A DNA stretch of 64,000 nt from Sulfurimonas sp. HSL-3221 (GTDB lineage: Bacteria > Campylobacterota > Campylobacteria > Campylobacterales > Sulfurimonadaceae): the NCBI RefSeq assembly GCF_021044585.1, contig NZ_CP087998.1:992001-1056000 (forward strand). Reading direction: 5' to 3'. The translations under genes and the position numbers were made by a program. The notes under the pieces are model-generated. The model saw only the letters and a program-made list of their open reading frames with translations. It was not told where the DNA came from and did not search any database. Below are positions 43,442 through 51,956 of the stretch, in pieces. Each line of letters begins with the position of its first letter. The first letter of the stretch is position 1.

Positions 43442-44083
43442 ATGCAATTAGGCTTCCTGGTTGATCTGCATCTGTGTATGGGATGTAAGGGTTGTGAGAT
43501 CGCCTGTAAAGTGGAAAACCAAGTTCCGCTTTCCACATGGCGTCTTCGTGTTAAATATGTGGACGTGGGAACGTTCCCGGAGACAAAACGGACGTTTACC
43601 CCGCTGCGCTGTAACCACTGTCACAATGCGCCGTGTGAGCGTATCTGTCCGGTCAGCGCGCTGCACTACATTGACAACGGCATCGTGAACATCGACAAAG
43701 AGCGTTGTATCGGTTGTGCGGGCTGTGTCATGGCGTGTCCGTACGGCGCGATCTACATCGACCCCGAAACGCAGACGGCAGACAAATGTACGTACTGTGC
43801 CCACCGTATCGCTTCAAGCCTTATGCCGGCTTGTGTCGTCGCATGTCCGGTCGAAGCGAACATCTTCGGTGACCTGGACGATCCGACATCGAATATCAGC
43901 AAGTACATTCAGAACCATCAGGGCGACGTTCAGGTCCGTAAACCGGAAAAAGGAACGGATCCGCACCACTACTACGTCGGCGGCGGCAACGTTCAGCTCA
44001 ATCCTCTGGCATCGTTCAGAGTCGAAGGTCACCAGCTCTTTAACAAGCTGACGACACATATGCCGGTAGGAGGACACCACTAA
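43442..44083 (+). CDS. Four-cluster ferredoxin subunit of the molybdoenzyme
   Basis: 213-aa DmsB/PsrB-type subunit. Four cysteine groups are visible: CMGCKGCEIAC, CNHCHNAPCERICP, CIGCAGCVMACP and CTYC with CVVACP, enough for four 4Fe-4S clusters passing electrons between the catalytic and membrane subunits. No signal peptide, so it should be exported with the Tat-bearing catalytic partner. It is the first gene of the operon. Confidence 0.92.
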   Translation: MQLGFLVDLHLCMGCKGCEIACKVENQVPLSTWRLRVKYVDVGTFPETKRTFTPLRCNHCHNAPCERICPVSALHYIDNGIVNIDKERCIGCAGCVMACPYGAIYIDPETQTADKCTYCAHRIASSLMPACVVACPVEANIFGDLDDPTSNISKYIQNHQGDVQVRKPEKGTDPHHYYVGGGNVQLNPLASFRVEGHQLFNKLTTHMPVGGHH

Positions 44084-44982
44084 TGGTACATGAAGCTGTA
44101 GCTGCGACAAATGCCGTCGTCACACTCGACGTCGGGCTCCCGGGTATCGTCTGGGGATGGATCATTACAATGAATATGTGGGCGAAAAGCATCGGTACCG
44201 GTGTCATTTTCATGCTCTTCTACCTGATGAAGCGTTATCCGGAAGCGGCTGGAAGCCTGCGTTTCCCGGTGACAGTGGTCTCCATCGTCTTCATCCATAT
44301 TTTCCTGCTGTTCACGGTCATCGACCTGCACCAGATGTTCCGTTTCTGGCACATCTTCTTTACACCGCACTGGACATCGGCGATCACCGTCGGTGCATGG
44401 ATCGTTACGGTCCTCGTCCTGGTGCTTTTCGGCATGGCGTTCGCGACCTTCATCAAGAAGGACAACGCGCTCTTTGACAAGCTGCTTGTCTGGGCGGTGA
44501 TCCTGGCGATCCCGGTTACCCTCTATACGGCGGCGATCATGGCGGAAGCGACGGCGCGCGAACTGTGGCAGATGCCGACGGAAGCGGCACAAATGATCCT
44601 GGCGGCAACCCTCACGGGTTCCGCGACGGTCCTGCTGATGGGCGGCAACCTGCCGTACGAAGCGAAGCGTGACCTCGCAGTCATCCTCGGACTCTCCGCA
44701 CTGGCTGCGTTCATCCTCTATATGTCAGAGCTGGTCTTCGGCCCGATCAAAGCAGAGGAAGTGGCGGCAACACTCGAAGCGGTCAAAGGCCACGGCGAGT
44801 ACACGACGATGTTCTGGGTCGGACAGGTCCTGGCGTTTATCGCGCCGTTCGTCCTGGTCATCCTGAGCGTGACAAACCGCTCTGCCGGCCTGCTGAAGGT
44901 CGCGGCCCTCTCCGCGATCGTCGGACTCTGGATCGTCAAGCACGTCTGGCTTGTCATTCCACAACTCTTGCCAATGAGCTAA
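44083..44982 (+). CDS. NrfD/PsrC-type quinone-reactive membrane subunit
   Basis: 299-aa integral membrane protein with about eight hydrophobic segments and the NrfD/PsrC character (WGWIITMNMWAKSIGTGVIF at the first helices). It would exchange electrons with menaquinone/menaquinol. The ATG overlaps the previous stop by 1 nt. It probably anchors the Fe-S and molybdopterin subunits on the periplasmic side. Confidence 0.9.
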   Translation: MVHEAVAATNAVVTLDVGLPGIVWGWIITMNMWAKSIGTGVIFMLFYLMKRYPEAAGSLRFPVTVVSIVFIHIFLLFTVIDLHQMFRFWHIFFTPHWTSAITVGAWIVTVLVLVLFGMAFATFIKKDNALFDKLLVWAVILAIPVTLYTAAIMAEATARELWQMPTEAAQMILAATLTGSATVLLMGGNLPYEAKRDLAVILGLSALAAFILYMSELVFGPIKAEEVAATLEAVKGHGEYTTMFWVGQVLAFIAPFVLVILSVTNRSAGLLKVAALSAIVGLWIVKHVWLVIPQLLPMS

Positions 44983-44996
44983 AAAGGAATTGAAGA

Positions 44997-47900
44997 ATGT
45001 ATAAAGAAAGCAGAAGAACATTTCTTAAAGGCGCGGCATTTACGGTTGCCGGCGCCGCCGTCGCGAAGGGCGTCTTTACGACAGACGCCATCGCCGACTC
45101 GGTAGAAGAAAGCAAATTTACCAACACACCGGACTCCCTCTCCTTCTACCCACCGCTCGAGCAGTGGGACGATTTCAAAGAACTCGACGGGGACGACTGG
45201 AAACGCGGCGGTATCGACCGCAAAGGCGTCCAGAGCGCCGAGAACCCGGAGGGTATCTACGTCAATGATTTCGCCATCGTCCCGACGGCGTGTTCCAACT
45301 GTGAGGCCTCCTGCGGTCTGACGGCATGGATCGACAAAAAAAGCTTCACGGTCAAGAAATACATGGGTAACCCGCTGCACCCGGGTTCCCGCGGCCGTAA
45401 CTGTGCGAAAGGTTACGCGACACAGTCACAGATGTACGATCCGGACCGTCTGGCATTCCCGATCAAACGTGCACCGGGCTCCAAGCGCGGTGAAGGTAAA
45501 TGGGTCCGTACGACCTGGGACGAAGCGATGAGCACCATCGGTAAGAAGATGAACGATACGCTCAAAACAGGCGACGAGCTCTCCCGCAAATCCCTGATGT
45601 TCCACGTCGGCCGTCCGAACGAAAACGGCTTCACGGGCCAGGTCTGGACGACGTTCAAGCAAGACGCGTTCAACTCCCACACCAACATCTGTTCTTCCGG
45701 CGGGCGTACACCGACGATCCAGTGGGCAAACGACGACCGTACAAGTCCGGACTGGGCGAACGCGAAGCTCGTCTTCTTGAACTCTTCGCATGCAGCGGAC
45801 GCCGGTCACTACTTCCAGCAGTCTGCGGGCTTTATCGCCGATGCGCGTAAAAAAGGCGCACGCCTGGTCGTTATGGACCCGCGTCTCTCCAACTCCGCCG
45901 GTATGGCGGACCTCTGGATCGCGGCATGGCCTGGTACAGAGCCGGTCATCTACCTCTACCTCGCCAACCGTATCCTCCAGGAGGGTCAGGTTGACAAGCG
46001 CTTCGTGAAGAAGTGGTTCAACTGGGAAGTCATGATGAAGAACCGCAACTACCTGCAGTTCATGGTCGACAAGGGCTACATCTCCAAGATGCCGGCGGAC
46101 AAAAGCTTCGACAGCTTTATCGAGATGCTCAAAGAGCTCTACGCGCCGTATACACTTGAATACGCCGTCAAAGAGACCCGTGTTCCGGCATACAAGCTCG
46201 AGAAACTCTACGAGATGTTCATCTGGGCCGGCGACGCGATCGCCTCTTACTTCTGGCGTGCGACGGCTGCGGGTAACCGCGGCGGCTGGATGTCCGGCCG
46301 TACGGGTTACCTCGCCATCGCGCTGCGCGGTGCAATCGGTACCGTCGGCGGTACGTTCTTCCACCATTGGCACGTTATCTCCGTCGCCGGCAAGGGCGGT
46401 TCCGCAACCGTCGGCCAGGGCCGCAGCGGTTCAAACGTCCCGAAAGTCGATGTCTGGAACGAACTGACGTGGCCGCCGGAGTGGCCGCTCTCTACCTATG
46501 AGATGTCCTACCTCCTGCCGCACCTCCTCACCGACGTCGAGTGGCAGGAAAAATGGAAGAAACGCGGCCTGAACGTCCCGCAGAAACTTGCTGTCTGGAT
46601 CCCGCGTATGTACAACCCGGTCTGGATCAACCCGGACGGTTTCCGCTGGCTGGAAGTCCTGAAGGACGAAAGCAAGATGGAACTGACGTTCAACCTGTCA
46701 CCGACATGGTCCGAGACGAACTGGCATGTCGACTACGTCCTGCCGGTCGGTCTAGCGGGTGAACGCCACGACCAGCACTCCGAAGCGACGATGCCGGCGC
46801 GCTGGACGTCGTTCCGCCAGCCGGTCATGCGCGTTGCGCTTGAAAAAGCGGGCTGGAAACCGAAGAACCCGAACCGTGCGACGCTTGAAGCGCACATCAA
46901 AGCGGGCCTCGGCGAGGTCTGGGAAGAGAACGAATTCTGGTTCGAGATGGGCTTCAAGCACGTCGACCCGGACGGCAGCCTCGGCATCAAGAAGATGTGG
47001 GAATCCAAGCGCAACCCGGGCCAGGCGGTTACGATCTCCGAGTGGTACGATGCCGCCTTCGGTGACAACCTGCCGAACCTCTACAGCACGGCGACTTCCG
47101 ACCCGCGCTACAAGAACAGCGAGTTCCCGGTCTACGAATTCATGCGTGACCACGGTGCTTGGCTCGAAGAGAGCAACATCTACAGCGCGCAAGAGCGTGA
47201 GATCAAAGAGGACGGCGACGATCTGATCGCGCACGGCCACCGTTACAACAAGCACCACGTCGAGAAAGACGAAGAGACGGGTGTCCTGTACGCAGAAGCT
47301 CACGGCGACGCGTGGAAGTACAAAGACGGCAAAAAGCCGATCGGTATCGAGATCGACGGCAAGCGCATGGACGGTTTCGAAACCCTGGACAAAAAGCTCG
47401 ACTTCTTCTCAGAGTGGATGGCGGACGAGTGGAAATGGCCGGAGTACGCGATTCCGTTCTATCCGCGTAACGACGAAGAGAAGAAGGCAATGCCGCATAT
47501 CGTGTCCCATGTCAACCACATGTACATGAATGCGGACAACGAGTTTGCGCTCAACACCGTCTTCCGTCTGCCGTACAACATCCATACGCGTTCTGCGAAC
47601 TCCAAACACCTGATGGAGATCTCCCAGAACCACGACCCGATCTGGATCAGTACCGAAGATGCGAAACGCCTCGGCTTCAAACGCGGCGACGCGATCCGCG
47701 TCCGCATCACCGACACCGTTTCCAACCTGGAAAGCGGTTACTTCGTCGCGATGGCGATCCCGACCGAGGGTCAGCGCCCCGGTACACTGTCGTGTTCACA
47801 CCACGGCGGCCGCTGGAAACTGAAAAACGCCATTACGATCCCGAACGGTGTCAGCGACGGTAAAGTCGAGGACATGCCTGCGGGTACAGGCGACCTGAAC

Positions 47901-48416
47901 GATCCGGCATTCCTGCAGTCCTCTCCGGACGCTGCGGGTACCGCAGCCGGCGCGATCAAGATCGCCGATTACGACGGTACGACCGGCATGAACAGCTTCG
48001 GTGTTCCGACGGCAGAGATGCAGATGGACGGTAAAACGGGTAAACTCAAGTATGTCGAGGGGATCCATCCGTTCCACGCCAAGCGTTTCGCGGCATACAA
48101 CAAAGACAGCGACAACATCTGGTGGGACGGTCTTTCCGGCTCCTGGCAGAATGCCGTCGCTCCGACACACCCGGACCCGATTTCCGGTATGCACTGCTGG
48201 CACCAGAAAGTTATCCTGGAAGCTGCGCAGCCGGGTGATAAGATCGGTGATATCGTTGTCAACTACGAGAACAACTTTAAAACCTATCAGGCATGGCGTG
48301 ACGAGCTCACGCGCGGTCTGGACGCCGACTCGACGTTCCGCCGCCCGCCGCAGATCAAGCGTCCGTGGGTACCGCTTACCGAAAAAGCGTACCGCGTCGA
48401 TATCAAAGACGTTTGA
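44997..48416 (+). CDS. Molybdopterin oxidoreductase catalytic subunit, Psr/Soe/Ttr-like
   Basis: 1139-aa DMSO-reductase-superfamily enzyme. A Tat signal (SRRTFLKGAAFTVAGAA) directs export. The FS0 cluster motif is CSNCEASC with a distant Cys in GRNCAKGYATQ. The Cys in HTNICSSGGRT is a likely Mo ligand, as in polysulfide/thiosulfate reductases. HVDYVLPVGLAGERHDQHSE and the C-terminal FKRGDAIRVRITD belong to the molybdopterin-binding domains. It is longer than typical PsrA/PhsA (about 750 aa) and nearer to TtrA/SoeA in size. The substrate, probably a sulfur compound, is not resolved. Confidence 0.85.
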   Translation: MYKESRRTFLKGAAFTVAGAAVAKGVFTTDAIADSVEESKFTNTPDSLSFYPPLEQWDDFKELDGDDWKRGGIDRKGVQSAENPEGIYVNDFAIVPTACSNCEASCGLTAWIDKKSFTVKKYMGNPLHPGSRGRNCAKGYATQSQMYDPDRLAFPIKRAPGSKRGEGKWVRTTWDEAMSTIGKKMNDTLKTGDELSRKSLMFHVGRPNENGFTGQVWTTFKQDAFNSHTNICSSGGRTPTIQWANDDRTSPDWANAKLVFLNSSHAADAGHYFQQSAGFIADARKKGARLVVMDPRLSNSAGMADLWIAAWPGTEPVIYLYLANRILQEGQVDKRFVKKWFNWEVMMKNRNYLQFMVDKGYISKMPADKSFDSFIEMLKELYAPYTLEYAVKETRVPAYKLEKLYEMFIWAGDAIASYFWRATAAGNRGGWMSGRTGYLAIALRGAIGTVGGTFFHHWHVISVAGKGGSATVGQGRSGSNVPKVDVWNELTWPPEWPLSTYEMSYLLPHLLTDVEWQEKWKKRGLNVPQKLAVWIPRMYNPVWINPDGFRWLEVLKDESKMELTFNLSPTWSETNWHVDYVLPVGLAGERHDQHSEATMPARWTSFRQPVMRVALEKAGWKPKNPNRATLEAHIKAGLGEVWEENEFWFEMGFKHVDPDGSLGIKKMWESKRNPGQAVTISEWYDAAFGDNLPNLYSTATSDPRYKNSEFPVYEFMRDHGAWLEESNIYSAQEREIKEDGDDLIAHGHRYNKHHVEKDEETGVLYAEAHGDAWKYKDGKKPIGIEIDGKRMDGFETLDKKLDFFSEWMADEWKWPEYAIPFYPRNDEEKKAMPHIVSHVNHMYMNADNEFALNTVFRLPYNIHTRSANSKHLMEISQNHDPIWISTEDAKRLGFKRGDAIRVRITDTVSNLESGYFVAMAIPTEGQRPGTLSCSHHGGRWKLKNAITIPNGVSDGKVEDMPAGTGDLNDPAFLQSSPDAAGTAAGAIKIADYDGTTGMNSFGVPTAEMQMDGKTGKLKYVEGIHPFHAKRFAAYNKDSDNIWWDGLSGSWQNAVAPTHPDPISGMHCWHQKVILEAAQPGDKIGDIVVNYENNFKTYQAWRDELTRGLDADSTFRRPPQIKRPWVPLTEKAYRVDIKDV

Positions 48417-48436
48417 GTTTAATCCCTCCCACCAAG

Positions 48437-48451
48437 CAGGCTTTCAGCCTG
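48437..48451 (+). terminator. Intercistronic hairpin after the catalytic gene
   Basis: CAGGCT and AGCCTG pair around a 3-nt loop, between the catalytic subunit and the chaperone gene. No T-run; it may reduce downstream expression relative to the structural genes. Confidence 0.4.
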
Positions 48452-48494
48452 TGCGGTTACAATCTCACCACATCAAAATACAATTAGGTCATAA

Positions 48495-49112
48495 ATGGAA
48501 CAGACACAAGCACGCAGCAATATCTATGCACTTCTTTCAAGAGTGTTGATGCAGGAAGCCGACACGGAACTTATCGACATTATCAACAACGATGACGCCA
48601 TCTTGGAGATGATGCCGAACTACAAGGTCTGGGACGCGCGCACGACTCTTCAAAGCAGTGAACTGATCGAGAAGCACCTCAGTCCGGACTTTACGAATAT
48701 CTCTTTGCTGCACCTGATCCCCTACGAGACCTTCTACACCCGCGAGGACCAGATGATCGAGACCGGCGGTGCCAACCCGGTGACCGATATGTATTCCGCT
48801 TACGACTTTATGGTCGACTTCGCCGAAGCGCGTGTCGTCTCCGCCGATCATATCGGGGTCGAGATGGAGTTCATGCACCACCTTTGCGAAGCGCAGATCA
48901 AGGCGATGAACGACAATGACAGCGAAGCGGTCGAGGAACTGATGAACGTCGAGCGGGAGTTCCTGGACAAACACCTTGTCCGTTGGGCGCCGCTCTACCT
49001 GCTCAATATGAAGCACGAGTCCCGCTCGCCGCTCTATTATGATGCGGCGGACATGGCGCTGGAGTTCATTCTCAGCGACTACCAGTATCTCAGTGAGACA
49101 GCGGGAGCCTGA
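48495..49112 (+). CDS. TorD-family molybdoenzyme chaperone
   Basis: 205-aa all-helical protein. RSNIYALLSRVLMQEAD at the N-terminus and LIPYETFYTRE and EFLDKHLVRWAPLYL match the TorD/DmsD fold (the E-F-x-x-x-H-L-x-x-W helix). Such chaperones bind the Tat signal of the catalytic subunit and help insert the Mo cofactor. It directly follows that gene and is overlapped by the ferredoxin gene (1 nt). Confidence 0.85.
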   Translation: MEQTQARSNIYALLSRVLMQEADTELIDIINNDDAILEMMPNYKVWDARTTLQSSELIEKHLSPDFTNISLLHLIPYETFYTREDQMIETGGANPVTDMYSAYDFMVDFAEARVVSADHIGVEMEFMHHLCEAQIKAMNDNDSEAVEELMNVEREFLDKHLVRWAPLYLLNMKHESRSPLYYDAADMALEFILSDYQYLSETAGA

Positions 49113-50215
49113 TGGCCGGTATTACGTTAAATCCGGGGCGCTGCGTACGGCAGCTCAGCACGCTGAGCACCTGCGACAGCTGTATTACGGCATGCCCGAC
49201 CGCGGCGCTCGTTGCGACGGAGAACGTTCCCGCCGTCAACCAGGCGGCCTGTGTGGGCTGCGGCGGCTGTGCCGGGGCGTGCCCGACAGAGGCGATCAGT
49301 GTCGACGATTTCAGCGCTACGGAGTTTTTCTTTGCCTTTGCCGGGGATGCGGATAACCTCGTCTCCTGCCGGAAAAACGTCCCCTGCATCGCGGCGCTCA
49401 GCGTCGACCATCTCTTTTCGCTTGCCTCCTTGAAAGGGGAGATCCGTCTCGATACGGGCCACTGCGAAGGGTGCGAGATCGCCTCAACCTGCCGCCCGCA
49501 GTTCGAGGCGCGTGCCGAAGAGGCCTCCTACCTGCTCGATGCAATGATGAGCAGTTCCGGGATCGTTTTCGAGGATGTCGCTTATGAAGAGGAAGCGGAT
49601 GCGGAAGAGAGCGACCGCCGCGGCTTTCTGCGTGCGTTCAACCTCAAAACGCTGGCGGAGGGGAAGGCAAAGTTCGAACGCGAGGTGGAGACGGCGACGG
49701 ATGAACTGATCCGCCACCAGCTCGATTCGACGGCGATCGCCCAGCTGCGAGCGAAGAGCCTGCCGGATAAGCGCAAACTGCTCTTTACCGCGCTCAAACG
49801 GGCCGACCGTCCGTCGGAATACCACGTTGTCGATGCCTCGGAGTTGACGCTGGCGTCCCAGAAACTGATGGACGGTGACAAATGTACGGCGTGTCAGATG
49901 TGCTACCGCGTCTGCCCGACGGGGGCGCTCACAAGCGATATCAAGGGTGCGAAGATCGACTTTGACGCCATGATGTGCGTGCGCTGCCATCTCTGCCATG
50001 ATGTCTGCGAACCGGATGCGCTGACGCTGTCAACGTCGTTCAATATGAAAGAGCTCTTCGAGCCGACGCAGCAGCGCCTCGTGACCTTCACGGTCCGCAA
50101 CTGCGATGAGTGCGGAAACCCCTTCACCTCCCTCGCAGGGGAGCGGGTCTGCCACCGCTGCCGGATAGAGGAAGAGGAAGCGCGCACCCTCTGGGGCATA
50201 GGAGAGGATCAGTGA
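49112..50215 (+). CDS. Multi-cluster ferredoxin with C-terminal zinc-ribbon-like motif
   Basis: 367-aa cytosolic protein. N-terminal 4Fe-4S pairs CDSCITACP and CVGCGGCAGACP; further Cys at CRKNVPC and CEGCEIASTC; a second ferredoxin pair CTACQMCYRVCP and CVRCHLCHDVC at about 265-310; and a terminal CDECGNPF with CHRCRIEEEE, a zinc-ribbon-like pair. A helical acidic linker separates the halves. Placed after TorD in the operon, it may supply electrons for enzyme assembly or serve as a cytosolic redox partner. The role is inferred. Confidence 0.8.
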   Translation: MAGITLNPGRCVRQLSTLSTCDSCITACPTAALVATENVPAVNQAACVGCGGCAGACPTEAISVDDFSATEFFFAFAGDADNLVSCRKNVPCIAALSVDHLFSLASLKGEIRLDTGHCEGCEIASTCRPQFEARAEEASYLLDAMMSSSGIVFEDVAYEEEADAEESDRRGFLRAFNLKTLAEGKAKFEREVETATDELIRHQLDSTAIAQLRAKSLPDKRKLLFTALKRADRPSEYHVVDASELTLASQKLMDGDKCTACQMCYRVCPTGALTSDIKGAKIDFDAMMCVRCHLCHDVCEPDALTLSTSFNMKELFEPTQQRLVTFTVRNCDECGNPFTSLAGERVCHRCRIEEEEARTLWGIGEDQ

Positions 50216-50973
50216 ACGAAGCCAATCAGATAACACAGGTAACGAAGCTTTATGGCTTCATTGCAGAAGAGGCGCAGCAGAACCGCTTTGCAGTCACCCT
50301 GAACAAGCAGTTCAAAAGTGCCGGGGATGATGCGATGATGATCCCGATGAATATCCGGCCTGATGACTTCTATTTTACGCTTTCGAACATGAAGCAGTCG
50401 CACGTCAATGGGGCGGTCATCGGAACAGAGTATCAGGATCAGGCGCTCGAAATCGTCGATGAGGCTTCGGAACTGTGCGAACGTACCGGGCTGTGCGATA
50501 CCGTTGTCGTCGGGAACGGGCAGATGCGCGGGGAACTGCTCCTGCCGCTCGCACTGAAGCAGATGGCGCAGAAGAGCGGTGTGAAACGTCTCGCCTTGAT
50601 CGGTGCCACGCCGCTCGCGGGGGCGGTGGCGCTGAGTTTTGCACCCGGCACAGTCGCGATGTTCGATCCGTGGATCGAAGATCTGATGGCGCTGCAGCAG
50701 CGCCTCGGTACCGAGCTTGACATCAACCGTCTCGCAGAAGGGATGGCGGTGGATCTTTCGGGCTTCGACATGGTGATCGACCTGTCGCAAACGGATGATC
50801 TTTCGATGGTCAGTGTCCTGCCGCCGCTGAACGTCGACCTGAAACTGCCGCGGCACCCCTCGGCGCTGCGCCAGCGCTGCATCGAACTTGACGGTGCCTA
50901 CAGCGGCTACGAGAGTCTGCTGGACATCATGACCGAGACGGTCTATAATTATTTGACAAAGGAAAAGAGATGA
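50212..50973 (+). CDS. Shikimate-dehydrogenase-fold-like protein without catalytic residues
   Basis: 253 aa. The N-terminus (ITQVTKLYGFIAEEAQQNRFAVTLNKQF) and the order of strands resemble the AroE substrate domain, followed by a Rossmann-like half (KRLALIGATPLAGAVALSF). Where AroE has NVTVPFK, this reads NGAVIGT, and the NTDG motif is missing, so the catalytic Lys and Asp seem lost. GTG 50212 overlaps the ferredoxin stop by 4 nt. Its place inside the molybdoenzyme operon suggests an assembly or cofactor-binding task, but this is not known. Confidence 0.55.
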   Translation: MNEANQITQVTKLYGFIAEEAQQNRFAVTLNKQFKSAGDDAMMIPMNIRPDDFYFTLSNMKQSHVNGAVIGTEYQDQALEIVDEASELCERTGLCDTVVVGNGQMRGELLLPLALKQMAQKSGVKRLALIGATPLAGAVALSFAPGTVAMFDPWIEDLMALQQRLGTELDINRLAEGMAVDLSGFDMVIDLSQTDDLSMVSVLPPLNVDLKLPRHPSALRQRCIELDGAYSGYESLLDIMTETVYNYLTKEKR

Positions 50974-51479
50974 ATCATCATGATCTGGATGACCTGAAAG
51001 CGGAATTCGATAAGTTCGTCCGCGAAAAATGTACGACCGACGAGAAAGGCAATCCCGTCGAAAATGAATACGATGCCGGGGACGCCGTCGACGATGAGCC
51101 CGTTCCGGCATTCGTTGACGAGCTGGAGAACAAGCTGCTCGCACCGGTACTCAGCGGCGTCTACCTCTCGCGTATCGATATCAAGCGCATCTCCCAGGCC
51201 CTTGACGAATCGCTGCCGATTAAAGAGCGCAAGAAGATGATCAAGGCGCTTTTCCGCCATACGACCTCCAAAGAGTGGCTGCGCAGCGCATTCGACGAGA
51301 TCACCAACCACATTGACGGACGTATTCTCATCTACCGTCAGCTCGGTGAAGCCTTCCCGGCAACAAAAGCGATCTTTGACGAGCATATCGCCAAGGCGGA
51401 GAAGACGAAGAGGATGTTCGACCAGATCGTTGAGGATTTCGAAGAGATCGAACCGACTGACGAGCCGATGATGGTCTAG
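50970..51479 (+). CDS. Conserved protein of the molybdoenzyme operon, 169 aa
   Basis: Not recognised. Highly charged, helical and cytosolic, with an acidic N-terminal third (DDLKAEFDKFV, EYDAGDAVDDEPVPAF) and a basic middle (DESLPIKERKKMIKALFRHT). It ends acidic (VEDFEEIEPTDEPMMV). The ATG overlaps the AroE-like gene by 4 nt, making it the last gene of the operon. The position suggests a maturation factor. Confidence 0.7.
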   Translation: MNHHDLDDLKAEFDKFVREKCTTDEKGNPVENEYDAGDAVDDEPVPAFVDELENKLLAPVLSGVYLSRIDIKRISQALDESLPIKERKKMIKALFRHTTSKEWLRSAFDEITNHIDGRILIYRQLGEAFPATKAIFDEHIAKAEKTKRMFDQIVEDFEEIEPTDEPMMV

Positions 51480-51519
51480 GGCGCGCGTTACGCCTGTAAG
51501 AGATACGATAAGGTTATGG

Positions 51520-51525
51520 TATAGT
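51520..51525 (+). promoter_or_regulatory. -10 box (TATAGT) for the CigR-like gene
   Basis: TATAGT lies 40 nt before ATG 51566, in a short AT-rich patch after the operon end. Confidence 0.45.
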
Positions 51526-51537
51526 ATATGCCTATAA

Positions 51538-51554
51538 ACGGTGCCTTGCACCGT
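51538..51554 (+). promoter_or_regulatory. Hairpin abutting the ribosome-binding site
   Basis: ACGGTGC and GCACCGT form a perfect 7-bp stem with a 3-nt loop that ends exactly where AAGGAG (51555-51560) begins. It could influence ribosome loading or protect the 5' end. Confidence 0.5.
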
Positions 51555-51565
51555 AAGGAGTTATT

Positions 51566-51877
51566 ATGAACACAAAAGGTCTTCTTGCCCTTGCATGTAT
51601 CGGTGCACTCTGTGTCTTTCCGGTCCAGGCGAAAAACGACAAACACGGTGATCTCCCACCGGGGCTGCAGAAAAAAGCCCGCAGCGGCAAGCCCTTGCCT
51701 CCGGGCTGGCAGAAAAAGCTCCAAAGAGGGCAACGGATCGATCGTGCTGTCTTTGAACAGGAAGCCGTGATTATCGCTCCCCGTGACCGTGACGGTCTCC
51801 TGACCGTCCGTATCGATGGCAAAGTGGCCCGGGTCGCTGAAAAAACGCTGGAAATCGTCGATATTCTCCAGCGGTAG
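51566..51877 (+). CDS. CigR/RcnB-like small periplasmic protein
   Basis: 103 aa with a signal peptide ending at VQAKN. The mature part has the repeat LPPGLQKKARSGKPLPPGWQ, characteristic of RcnB/CigR-like proteins, then a short beta region (DRDGLLTVRIDGKVARV). Family members are linked to envelope stress or metal efflux, but no activity is known. It stands alone before the bat operon. Confidence 0.75.
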   Translation: MNTKGLLALACIGALCVFPVQAKNDKHGDLPPGLQKKARSGKPLPPGWQKKLQRGQRIDRAVFEQEAVIIAPRDRDGLLTVRIDGKVARVAEKTLEIVDILQR

Positions 51878-51956
51878 TCATGCGCGGCCTACGCTTTGCC
51901 GTGCCGCTCCCGGCGTGTCGGACGGCGCCGATCCCCTTTTCCTGTCCGAGTAACCC

